This document shows positions 25,008 through 32,867 of a stretch of 36,425 bases of DNA, one piece after another. Position numbers and translations under genes: made by a program. Each line of letters begins with the position of its first letter. Within the stretch, counting starts at the first letter, position 1. Location: positions 1 through 36,425 of the forward strand of contig JAGWPU010000043.1 in the NCBI GenBank assembly GCA_028870355.1, in the 5' to 3' direction. The DNA is from Gammaproteobacteria bacterium. GTDB lineage: Bacteria > Pseudomonadota > Gammaproteobacteria > Steroidobacterales > Steroidobacteraceae. The notes below the pieces were generated by a model, which worked only from the letters and a program-made list of their open reading frames with translations, was not told the DNA's origin and made no database searches.

Positions 25008-28000
25008 GCGCGACCCGTCGGCCGCGGCACGCCGGCGACGCCGCCCGGCGCCGCGCGGACGCGCGGCGCGAGTCGCGCCCGGTCTTGCGCTGCGATCCCG
25101 GGTTGCCGATCGCGGCGAAACACGCCGAGATCGTCGAGCGGCTGCGCCGGGAGCCGGTCCTGATCGTGGTCGGCGAGACCGGATCGGGCAAGAGCACGCA
25201 GCTGCCGCAGTTCTGTCTCGAAGCCGACCGCGGGATCGAGGGGCAGATCGCACACACCCAGCCGCGACGGCTCGCGGCCCGCGCGCTCGCGCAGCGCATC
25301 GCGGAGGAACTGCGCGAACCGGTCGGACGCACGGTCGGATACCGGGTTCGCTTCGCCGATCGAGTCGGCGACTCGACGCGCGTCGTGCTGATGACCGACG
25401 GCGTGCTCCTCGCGGAGCTCGCGCGCGACCGGGAACTGCGCCATTACGACACCCTGATCATCGACGAGGCGCACGAGCGCAGCCTGAACGTCGACCTGCT
25501 GCTCGGGATCGCGAAGCGCCTGCTCGCCGTGCGCGCGGACCTGCGGGTGATCGTGACCTCGGCGACGCTCGACGTCGAGCGTCTGGCCGCGTTCTTCGGC
25601 GGCGCGCCGGTGATCGACATCGGCGGTCGTGGTCATCCGGTCGAGGTGCGTTACGCGGCCTCGCCCGACCGGGAGGAGGAGCTCGACCTGCCGACCGCGG
25701 TGCTGCAGGCGTTGCGAGCGGTCGAGGAGGACCCGGGGCCGGGCGGAGCGGGAGACGTGCTCGCGTTCCTGCCGGGCGAGCGGGAGATCGCCGACGTCGG
25801 CGAACTGCTCGACCGGGAGCTCGGCGCGCAGATCGAGATCGTGCCGCTGTACTCGCGGCTCGCGTGGGAGCGGCAGCGCCGGGTGTTCGAGCCCGGCGCG
25901 CGGCGCCGGATCGTGCTCGCGACCAACGTCGCGGAAACCTCGATCACGGTGCCGGGCATCCGCGCAGTGATCGATTCCGGGCTGGCGCGGATCAGCCGCT
26001 ACGACACGCGGATCCGCCTGCAGCGCCTGCCGATCGAGAAGATCTCGCGCGCGAGCGCGGAGCAGCGCAAGGGTCGCTGCGGACGCATCGGTCCGGGGGT
26101 GTGCATCCGGCTGTACGACGCGGCGGACTTCGAGAGCCGGCCAGCGTACACCGAGCCCGAGATCCGGCGGACCAACCTCGCGGCGCTTCTGCTGCGGCTC
26201 GCGGCCGACGGGCTCGGCGCGGCCGAGGAGTTCCCGTTCGTCGACCCGCCGGACCGCCGTGCGCTCGTCGACGGCTACCGGCTCCTGCAGGAGCTCGGCG
26301 CGCTCGACGCGGAGCGCCGGATCACGACGCTCGGTCGATCGATGGCGCGCCTGCCGCTCGATCCGCGTCTGTCGCGTGCGCTCGTCGAGAGTCGGCGCTT
26401 TCACGCCGAGGCCGAGGTGCTCGCGATCGTCGCCGGACTGAGCGTGCCCGAGGTGCGGCTCGATGCGGGCCCGGGTGGTGCCGCGACCCCGGATGGCGAC
26501 GCGGTGCCGGCGCGCGGCGCGGGGTCGGCCGGCACGGAAGATCCGAAGTCGCAGTTCCTCGACCTGCTGCAGCTGTGGAACGCTTACCGGGCCGCACGCG
26601 CGACCACGCGCCGGGAACTGCGGCAGTGGTGTCGCGAGCGCGGCCTGTCGCTGCTGCGTCTCGGCGAGTGGGACGACGTGCATGCGCAGCTCGGCGAGCG
26701 CGCGGCCGAGATCGGGTTGCGGCCGGGCGCGCGCGCCGCGTCCTACGCGATGATCCACCGGGCGCTGCTCGCCGGGTTCTGCACGATCGTCGGGGTGCGC
26801 GCCGAGGAGGGCGTCTACGTCGGGCCGCGCGGCCTGCGCTTCCGGCTGTTCCCCGGGTCGGCGCTCGCGCGGCGCCGGCCCCGCTGGGTGATGGCGGCGG
26901 ACGTCGTCGAGACGCGCCGGATCTACGCGCGCCGGATCGCCGAGATCGACCCCGGTTGGATCGAGACCGCCGCGGCCCACCTGCTGAAACGCGAGTACCT
27001 GGCGATCGACTGGGACGAGCGGCGCGGGGAGGTGGTCGCGCGCGAGCGGGTGAGCTTGTTCGGCCTCGTGATCGCCGAGCGGCGCGTGAACTACGGGCCG
27101 ATCGCGCCCGCGCACGCGCGCCAGGTGTTCGTGCGCGAAGCGCTGGTGCACGGGCGCCTCGCGCAGCGACCGGACTGGCTGGCCGCGAACGACGCGGCGA
27201 TCGCGGCCGCGCGGGGCATCGAGGATCGGTTGCGCACCCGGGGCCTCGTCGCCGAGGCGGAGGCGCTGGTCGCGAGCTACGAGCGCCGGCTGCCGCCGCA
27301 GGTGTCCTCGGGCGTCGCGCTCGAACGCCATACCCGCACGCTCGATCCGGCCGGTCGGGCGCGGATGGGCCTCGAGGAGCAGGAGATCTTCGTGCGCCGC
27401 CCGGACCCCGACGCGCTCGCGGCGTTCCCGGTGCGCGTGGCGATCGGGACGCTGGCGTTCGACGTCGAGTACCGCTTCGCGCCCGGGGACCCGCGCGACG
27501 GAGCGACGCTGCGGGTTCCGGTGATCGCCCTGCCGGAACTCGGCGCGGCGGCGCTTGCCGCAGCGATACCGGGCCTTGCGCGGCCGCGCGTCGAGGCCTG
27601 GATGCGGGCGTTGCCGAAGGAGGCGCGCCGCCGCCTGATCCCGATCGCCGCGACCGCGGCGCGCTTCCTGGAGGAACGGGGCCTCGAGGCCGCGACCCCC
27701 GAGTCGCTCGCCGAGTGGCTGCGCACGCGCGGGGGGCTCGGTGCCGATGCCGACCGGATCGCGACGACGCCGCTCGAACCCGAGTGGCTCGCGCCACGGG
27801 TCGCGGTCATCGAGGCGGCGCGCGAACTCGCGTGCGGCACCCACCTCGCGGCCTTGCGGGCCCTGACCGCGGAGGCCGCGGGGACGTCGCTGCGGCGCGC
27901 GGCGGCCGAGCGGTACCCGCAGGCCTGGACCCGATTCGAGGCCGACGCGCTGCCGCTCACCGCGGCGATCGAGGGTCCGAACGGGACACTGACCGTGCAT

Positions 28001-28789
28001 CCTGCACTCGCCGTGGACGGCGAGGCGATCCGCGTCGCGTTCGAGCGCACCGCGGCGGAGGCGGCGCACCGGCATCGCCGCGGCGCGACCCGGCTCGCGC
28101 TGCGCGTGCTCGGCCGGGTCGCACGCGACGCGGCCCGCGAGGTGGCGGAGGATGCCCCGTTGATGCTCGGGGCGAGCCCGTTCGTCGAGGCGGCGGTCGT
28201 GGTCGATGGACTGGTCGCGAGCGCGGTGCGGTACGCGTGCTTCGGCGACGGCGAGCCGCCGCGGAGCCGCGACGCCTTCGACGCCGCGGTCGACGCAGGC
28301 CGGTCGCGCCTGCCCGAACGCCTCGCGCAATCGCGGGCGGTCGCGCGCGCCTGGTTCGACACCGCGCGCGCGGTGCGCTCGATCGTGATCCTCCCGCGGG
28401 TCGGCCCGGCGGCGGACGCGGCCGCGGAGACGCAGGCGCACCTGCAGCGGCTGTTGCGGGCGGGACTCGACGGTCCGGTGCGACCGTGGGACCAGCGGAT
28501 CGCGAAATACCTGCTCGCCGAGGAACGCCGCTGGCGGCGCGACGCCCGGCGGGGGGCTGAGCCTCCATCGCTCGCGGGCGCGATCCGCCACGCGACCGCA
28601 CGCCGCGACCGGCTCGCGGCGGCGGTGGAGCGCGAGGGTCGCTGGCTCCCCGCGCTCGAGGATCTCGGGTGGTGGATCGAGGAGTACCGGATCTCGCTGG
28701 TCGCGCAGGAGATCGGCACGATCGGGTCGATCTCGGCCGAACGCCTCGAGGCGCGCGCGGCCGAGATCGAGGCCTGGCTCAAACGGTGA
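25004..28789 (+). CDS. hrpA: ATP-dependent RNA helicase HrpA
   Basis: 1261 residues (E. coli HrpA about 1300). DEAH-box helicase core: Walker [10 protein letters not shown] from residue 57, [17 protein letters not shown] at 154-157, SAT, then the C-terminal motifs ([19 protein letters not shown] and [12 protein letters not shown]). It is followed by winged-helix/HA2 and OB-fold regions and the long DUF3418 C-terminal part specific to HrpA. It remodels mRNA and ribosomes; E. coli HrpA has been linked to resolving stalled ribosomes. ATG at 25004 overlaps the mazG stop. The ribosome site GGGAGG is unusually close to it (one to two bases), suggesting reinitiation by coupling. The 3' end overlaps the convergent aldehyde dehydrogenase by 11 bases. 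Confidence 0.95.
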   Translation: MSATRRPRHAGDAARRRADARRESRPVLRCDPGLPIAAKHAEIVERLRREPVLIVVGETGSGKSTQLPQFCLEADRGIEGQIAHTQPRRLAARALAQRIAEELREPVGRTVGYRVRFADRVGDSTRVVLMTDGVLLAELARDRELRHYDTLIIDEAHERSLNVDLLLGIAKRLLAVRADLRVIVTSATLDVERLAAFFGGAPVIDIGGRGHPVEVRYAASPDREEELDLPTAVLQALRAVEEDPGPGGAGDVLAFLPGEREIADVGELLDRELGAQIEIVPLYSRLAWERQRRVFEPGARRRIVLATNVAETSITVPGIRAVIDSGLARISRYDTRIRLQRLPIEKISRASAEQRKGRCGRIGPGVCIRLYDAADFESRPAYTEPEIRRTNLAALLLRLAADGLGAAEEFPFVDPPDRRALVDGYRLLQELGALDAERRITTLGRSMARLPLDPRLSRALVESRRFHAEAEVLAIVAGLSVPEVRLDAGPGGAATPDGDAVPARGAGSAGTEDPKSQFLDLLQLWNAYRAARATTRRELRQWCRERGLSLLRLGEWDDVHAQLGERAAEIGLRPGARAASYAMIHRALLAGFCTIVGVRAEEGVYVGPRGLRFRLFPGSALARRRPRWVMAADVVETRRIYARRIAEIDPGWIETAAAHLLKREYLAIDWDERRGEVVARERVSLFGLVIAERRVNYGPIAPAHARQVFVREALVHGRLAQRPDWLAANDAAIAAARGIEDRLRTRGLVAEAEALVASYERRLPPQVSSGVALERHTRTLDPAGRARMGLEEQEIFVRRPDPDALAAFPVRVAIGTLAFDVEYRFAPGDPRDGATLRVPVIALPELGAAALAAAIPGLARPRVEAWMRALPKEARRRLIPIAATAARFLEERGLEAATPESLAEWLRTRGGLGADADRIATTPLEPEWLAPRVAVIEAARELACGTHLAALRALTAEAAGTSLRRAAAERYPQAWTRFEADALPLTAAIEGPNGTLTVHPALAVDGEAIRVAFERTAAEAAHRHRRGATRLALRVLGRVARDAAREVAEDAPLMLGASPFVEAAVVVDGLVASAVRYACFGDGEPPRSRDAFDAAVDAGRSRLPERLAQSRAVARAWFDTARAVRSIVILPRVGPAADAAAETQAHLQRLLRAGLDGPVRPWDQRIAKYLLAEERRWRRDARRGAEPPSLAGAIRHATARRDRLAAAVEREGRWLPALEDLGWWIEEYRISLVAQEIGTIGSISAERLEARAAEIEAWLKR

Positions 28790-30344
28790 AGCGGATCCCC
28801 TGCGCGAGCGGCAGCTCGGCGCTCCAGTTGAGCGTCGTCGTCTGGCGCCGCATGTAGGCTTTCCAGGCGTCCGATCCCGCCTCCCGGCCGCCGCCGGTGT
28901 CCTTCTCGCCGCCGAACGCGCCGCCGATCTCGGCGCCGGAGGTTCCGAGGTTCACGTTCGCGATCCCGCAGTCGCTCCCGTCCGCCGACAGGAAGCGCTC
29001 CGCGACCTGCAGGCGGTCGGTGAAGATCGCCGAGGACAGGCCGTACGCGACCGCGTTCTGCGCGGCGATCGCTTCCTCCAGTTGCTCATAGGGCATCAGG
29101 TAGAGGATCGGCGCGAAGGTCTCGGTCTGCACGACCGGCATCGAGGCCTGCGCGGCGACGATCGCCGGCTCGACGAAATGACCCGGGCGGTCCAGCACGC
29201 GGCCGCCGACCAGGAGGCGAGCCCCCTGCGCCTGAGCGGCAGCGACCGAGGCGAGGTAACGCTGCACGGCGGCCGCGTCGATCAGCGGCCCCATCAGCGT
29301 GCCCGGCTCCAGCGGATCGCCGATGCGCACCTGCCGGTACGCGGCGACCAGCCGCCGCTCGAGCTCCTCGTACACGCTGCGATGGGCGAACACGCGGCGC
29401 GTGGTCGTGCAGCGCTGGCCGGCGGTACCGACCGCGCCGAACACGATCGCCGGCACGACGAGGTCGAGATTCGCGCTCGCGTCCACGATGATCGCGTTGT
29501 TGCCGCCGAGCTCGAGCAGGCTCTTGCCGAGCCGCTGCGCGACCCGCACGCCGACCTGGCGGCCGACCTCGGTCGATCCGGTGAACGAGACCAGGGCGAC
29601 GCGCCGGTCGTCGACGAAGCGCTCGGCGAGATCCGCGCCGGCGGCGACGAACAGCTGGAAGATCGGCGGCAGCGATTGCCGCTCGAGCACCCGGTTGCAG
29701 ATGCGCTGCACGGCGATCGCGCACAGCGCGGTCTTCGGCGAGGGCTTCCAGACGGTCGCGTTCCCGCAGATCGCGCTGAGGAACGCGTTCCAGGACCAGA
29801 CCGCCACGGGGAAGTTGAACGCGGAGATCACGCCGACCACGCCGAGCGGATGCCACTGCTCGGTCATCCGATGCTCGCGCCGCTCCGAGTGCATCGACAG
29901 GCCGTAGAGCATCCGCGACTGACCGACCGCGAAGTCCGCGATGTCGATCATCTCCTGGACCTCGCCGTCGCCCTCGGCCTTGATCTTGCCGTTCTCCAGC
30001 GCGACCAGGGTCCCGAGCGCGTCCTTGTAGCGGCGCAGTTCCTCGCCGATCAGGCGCACGACTTCGCCGCGCTTCGGCGCCGGTACCCGTCGCCACGCCG
30101 CGGCCGCTTCGGTCGCGGCCGCGATCACCCGCTCGTAGTCCTGCGCGCTCGCGGTGCGCACCGTCGCGATCCGCTCGCCGGTGCTCGGGTTGATCGAGTC
30201 GATCCGCGGTGCCTCGCCGCGCTCGTTCCAGCCGGTGCTGCCGCACCAGACCCCGGGGTTGTCGGCGGCGATGCCGAGTTCGCGCAAAGCGGCGGTTGCG
30301 CGCGCCGCCGCCGTGGCGGCGCCGCGCTCGTTCGGAATGTTCAT
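28779..30344 (-). CDS. ALDH7-family aldehyde dehydrogenase (probable L-piperidine-6-carboxylate / 2-aminoadipate semialdehyde dehydrogenase)
   Basis: 521 residues. It is an NAD(P)-dependent aldehyde dehydrogenase with catalytic Cys312 ([12 protein letters not shown]) and general base Glu278 (LELGGNN). The C-terminal [21 protein letters not shown] followed by GGGREAGSD is characteristic of the antiquitin/ALDH7 group, which oxidises 2-aminoadipate semialdehyde in lysine breakdown (AmaB in Pseudomonas). The N-terminal EKGE-like landmark reads [23 protein letters not shown]. No lysine catabolic partner is adjacent, so the substrate is inferred from family only. It is divergent from the class II DAHP synthase. 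Confidence 0.85.
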   Translation of the reverse strand: MNIPNERGAATAAARATAALRELGIAADNPGVWCGSTGWNERGEAPRIDSINPSTGERIATVRTASAQDYERVIAAATEAAAAWRRVPAPKRGEVVRLIGEELRRYKDALGTLVALENGKIKAEGDGEVQEMIDIADFAVGQSRMLYGLSMHSERREHRMTEQWHPLGVVGVISAFNFPVAVWSWNAFLSAICGNATVWKPSPKTALCAIAVQRICNRVLERQSLPPIFQLFVAAGADLAERFVDDRRVALVSFTGSTEVGRQVGVRVAQRLGKSLLELGGNNAIIVDASANLDLVVPAIVFGAVGTAGQRCTTTRRVFAHRSVYEELERRLVAAYRQVRIGDPLEPGTLMGPLIDAAAVQRYLASVAAAQAQGARLLVGGRVLDRPGHFVEPAIVAAQASMPVVQTETFAPILYLMPYEQLEEAIAAQNAVAYGLSSAIFTDRLQVAERFLSADGSDCGIANVNLGTSGAEIGGAFGGEKDTGGGREAGSDAWKAYMRRQTTTLNWSAELPLAQGIRFTV

Positions 30345-30483
30345 CGGATTTCAGTGCTCCACGACGCGATGCGTCGATCGATTGGCGATGCGCCATTTTC
30401 GCGCGAGCCGGTGGTGCAGTTCAATCGAAAACGGCGGTTTTCTGATAGGCTGCATCGTACCCGCTGTATCGCATTGAAATCCG

Positions 30484-31884
30484 ATGTCGAAGAACCCATT
30501 GTCCGCCGATTGGAATCCGGCCAGCTGGCGTGGACGTCCGGCGGCTCAGCAGCCGCCCTATTCGGACCCGTCGGCGCTCGCGCGCACGATCGAGGTGCTC
30601 GGCCGTCTGCCGCCGCTCGTGGTGTCCTGGGAGATCGACGCGCTGCGCGCGAAGCTCGCGGCGGCGGAGCGTGGCGAACAGTTCCTGCTGCAAGGTGGGG
30701 ACTGTGCGGAGAGCTTCGACGACTGCGAGTCGGACAACATCGCGCGGCGGCTGAAGATCCTGCTGCAGATGAGCCTCGTGCTGCTCCAGGGGCTGAAGAA
30801 ACCGGTGATCCGGGTCGGGCGTTTCGCGGGCCAGTACGCGAAGCCGCGGTCCGCGGACACCGAGACGCGCGACGGCGTGACGCTGCCGTGCTACCGCGGC
30901 GACAACGTGAACCGGCCCGGCTTCACGCGCGAAGAGCGCGAGCCGGATCCGCAGCTCCTGCTGCGGGGCTACGAGCGCGCCTCGCTCACCCTGAACTTCG
31001 TGCGCGCGCTGATCGACGGCGGGTTCGCCGATCTGCACCACCCGGAGTACTGGGACCTCGGGTTCCTGCGGCACACGCCGCTGCGCGAAGCCTATCAGGG
31101 CATCGTCGATTCGATCGCCGAATCGCTCGAATTCTTCGAATCGATGAGCGGGCAACGCGTCCACGCCGCGACGCGCTGCGAGTTCTACACCAGCCACGAG
31201 GGGCTGCATCTCGCGTCGGAGCAGGCGCAGACGCGCTACATCGCGCGCCAGCAGCGCTGGTACAACCTGTCGACCCACATGCCCTGGATCGGGATGCGCA
31301 CGGCCGCGCTCGATGGCGCACACGTCGAGTATTTCCGCGGGATCGCGAATCCGATCGGGGTCAAGGTCGGCGCCGGCATGAACGCCGAATGGCTGCAGGA
31401 ACTGGTTCAACGGCTGAACCCGCAGCAGATTCCCGGGCGCCTGACGCTGATCCACCGGTTCGGCAGCCAGGCGATCGAGCAGCGGCTGCCGGAGATGATC
31501 GCCGCGGTGCGAGCCTCCGGCGCGCGCGTGCTGTGGGTCTGCGATCCGATGCACGGGAACACCGAGACGACCCCGGGCGGGCTGAAGACGCGACGTTTCG
31601 AGAACATCCTGGCGGAAGTCGAAGCCGCGTTCCGCATCCACGAGGACTGCGGCTCGATGCTCGGCGGCGTGCACGTCGAGCTCACGGGCGAGGACGTGAC
31701 GGAATGCGTCGGCGGCGCGCGGGGCTTGCGCGAATCGGATCTCGCGCGCGCCTATCGCAGCGCGGTGGATCCGCGCCTGAATGCCGAACAGTCGCTGGAG
31801 CTCGCGATGCGCATTGCGGCGCGCGCCCGCGGGAGGCACCCGCGCGGTGGTGGAAGTAATAAAAATAATAATAAAAACAAATAA
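30484..31884 (+). CDS. 3-deoxy-7-phosphoheptulonate synthase, class II (plant-type)
   Basis: 466 residues. Same reaction as the enzyme at 15732-16796 but a different sequence class, found in plants, mycobacteria, pseudomonads and others. Landmarks: early WNPASWRGRPAAQQPPY, QGGDCAESF (metal ligand Cys74), RVGRFAGQYAKPRS, FYTSHEGLHL, WIGMRTAALDGAHVEYFRGIANPIGVKVG, WVCDPMHGNT, and the closing DPRLNAEQSLELA. The natural C-terminus should lie near ARARG. Here it continues as a Gly/Arg stretch and then SNKNNNKNK, encoded by an AT-only run unlike the rest of the gene. ATG at 30484 has no clear ribosome site. Confidence 0.94.
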   Translation: MSKNPLSADWNPASWRGRPAAQQPPYSDPSALARTIEVLGRLPPLVVSWEIDALRAKLAAAERGEQFLLQGGDCAESFDDCESDNIARRLKILLQMSLVLLQGLKKPVIRVGRFAGQYAKPRSADTETRDGVTLPCYRGDNVNRPGFTREEREPDPQLLLRGYERASLTLNFVRALIDGGFADLHHPEYWDLGFLRHTPLREAYQGIVDSIAESLEFFESMSGQRVHAATRCEFYTSHEGLHLASEQAQTRYIARQQRWYNLSTHMPWIGMRTAALDGAHVEYFRGIANPIGVKVGAGMNAEWLQELVQRLNPQQIPGRLTLIHRFGSQAIEQRLPEMIAAVRASGARVLWVCDPMHGNTETTPGGLKTRRFENILAEVEAAFRIHEDCGSMLGGVHVELTGEDVTECVGGARGLRESDLARAYRSAVDPRLNAEQSLELAMRIAARARGRHPRGGGSNKNNNKNK

Positions 31885-31904
31885 TTACAAAAATATTCTG
31901 ATCT
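31857..31904 (+). repeat. AT-rich simple-sequence tract at the end of the DAHP synthase gene
   Basis: About 48 bases, nearly all A and T, dominated by AAT/AAA triplets, within a very GC-rich chromosome. It encodes the Asn/Lys tail of the DAHP synthase up to the TAA at 31882-31884 and continues past it. It may act as a bendable or protein-binding upstream region for the promoter at 31944-31971, or may be a slippage-expanded tract. Confidence 0.6.
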
Positions 31905-31943
31905 CATTTCGATTGTCGGACCGGCGGTTTTCGAAATCCGGTT

Positions 31944-31971
31944 TTGCCTCGTTGCCGGCAGGTGCTATCCT
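31944..31971 (+). promoter_or_regulatory. Promoter of the unidentified transcript
   Basis: TTGCCT (31944-31949), a 16-base spacer and TATCCT (31966-31971), with TG at 31963-31964 making it an extended -10. Transcription would start near 31978. A perfect inverted repeat, GGCAGG (31957-31962) and CCTGCC (31969-31974), overlaps the -10 and might be an operator. Confidence 0.5.
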
Positions 31972-31977
31972 GCCCGT

Positions 31978-32215
31978 CCCGCTGAACATCCCAGCGTCGG
32001 TACGCCCCCCCGTGAAGCCCTTTCGATGGCCGGGGTGTCCCGATCGACGGACCCGGCGGATGAGTGAGGCGGGCGAGGGAATTTTGCCGCGCGGCTGGAG
32101 TCGAACCAGGTCTCGACGGGTCGCATGAGCCGAGGTTGGATTGCGCTCGGGTTAGTCCAAATTCCAGGCGCGATCGATGGCGGGCTACGCGGAGTTTCCG
32201 CGTAGCCCGTTTTTT
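31978..32215 (+). ncRNA. Candidate structured non-coding RNA or long regulatory leader, family unknown
   Basis: This fills the 353-base gap between the class II DAHP synthase and the uracil-DNA glycosylase gene. A promoter candidate on the left and a textbook terminator on the right define a transcript of about 240 bases with no convincing reading frame. Visible hairpins: CGCTG/CAGCG around an AACATCC loop (start near 31980); ACGCCCC pairing with GGGGTGT around an inner GCC/GGC (32002-32038); GTCGA/TCGAC near 32100-32116, enclosed by CGGCT/AGCCG; and TTGGATT (32136-32142) with AGTCCAA (32154-32160). I looked for RNase P, tmRNA, SRP and 6S landmarks and found none that I can defend, though 6S RNA cannot be excluded by eye. 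The terminator lies 22 bases before the next gene, so it may be an attenuated leader of the repair operon. Confidence 0.5.
32181..32215 (+). terminator. Strong Rho-independent terminator
   Basis: CGGGCTACGCGGA (32181-32193) and TCCGCGTAGCCCG (32197-32209) form a perfect 13-bp stem with a GTT loop, followed by six T residues (32210-32215). It ends the transcript that begins near 31978. The opposite strand lacks a T-run, so it works on the plus strand only. Confidence 0.9.
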
Positions 32216-32237
32216 CGTTCCACGCCGTCGAAAGCCG

Positions 32238-32867
32238 ATGAATCACGCCTACGATCCTGCGTGCCGCCGCTGCCCGCGCCTCCGCGCGTTCCTCGACGAC
32301 GTCGCGCGCACGCACCCGGACTACCACTGTCGACCGGTCCCCGCGTTCGGCGATCCCCGGGCCCGGCTGCTGATCGTCGGGCTCGCTCCCGGAATGCACG
32401 GCGCGAATCGCACCGGGCGACCGTTCACCGGCGACCATGCGGGAATCCTGTTGTACGCGACCCTGCACCGGCTCGGTCTCGCGTCGGCGCCCACGTCGAT
32501 CGCGCGGGAGGACGGACTGCAACTGCGGGGGGTGCGGATCTCGAACGCGGTGAAGTGCCTGCCGCCGCAGAACAAGCCGCTGCCGCGGGAGATCGCGGAG
32601 TGCAACGGGTATCTGCGCGCGGAGCTCGCCGCGAGCCCGGAGCTGCGCGTGATCCTCGCGTTGGGCACGATCGCGCACGGGGCGGTGCTGCGGGCCCTCG
32701 GGCTGAAGGCGGCTGCGTACCGCTTCTCGCACGGCGCGTCCCACGCGCTCGGGGCACAGGTGCTCGTCGACTCCTATCACTGCAGCCGCTACAACACGCA
32801 GACCCGCCGGCTGACGCCGGCGATGTTCGAGAGCGTGCTCGCGCACGCGGCGCGACTCGCCGGATGA
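32238..32867 (+). CDS. Uracil-DNA glycosylase, family 5 (UDGb)-like, iron-sulfur type
   Basis: 209 residues. Motif GLAPGMHGANRTGRPFTGD (around residues 53-71) and the C-terminal HCSRYNTQTRRLT are the two active-site motifs of the family 5 type. That family lacks the usual polar Asn/Asp base activator and removes uracil and related lesions from DNA. Four cysteines fit a 4Fe-4S cluster: Cys9, Cys12, Cys107 (VKCLPPQNKP) and Cys122 (IAECNGYL). ATG at 32238 matches the family start; no good ribosome site is seen. It overlaps uvrC as ATGA, giving a base-excision plus nucleotide-excision repair pair. Confidence 0.9.
   Translation: MNHAYDPACRRCPRLRAFLDDVARTHPDYHCRPVPAFGDPRARLLIVGLAPGMHGANRTGRPFTGDHAGILLYATLHRLGLASAPTSIAREDGLQLRGVRISNAVKCLPPQNKPLPREIAECNGYLRAELAASPELRVILALGTIAHGAVLRALGLKAAAYRFSHGASHALGAQVLVDSYHCSRYNTQTRRLTPAMFESVLAHAARLAG

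Noticed and set aside
24659-28591. 1310-codon minus-strand frame opposite mazG and hrpA
   Set aside because: Same reason: low-complexity Arg-rich translation, antisense to a gene with complete helicase motifs.
32085-32120. tRNA-like T-arm (GGTTCGACTCC) on the minus strand inside the unidentified transcript
   Set aside because: The T stem has a mismatch and no matching acceptor, D-arm or anticodon arm can be built around it; promoter and terminator are on the plus strand.
31978-32215. tmRNA, RNase P RNA or SRP RNA as identity of the transcript
   Set aside because: No resume codon/tag frame or tRNA-like ends, no GAGGAAAGTCCGG core, and no SRP apical loop.
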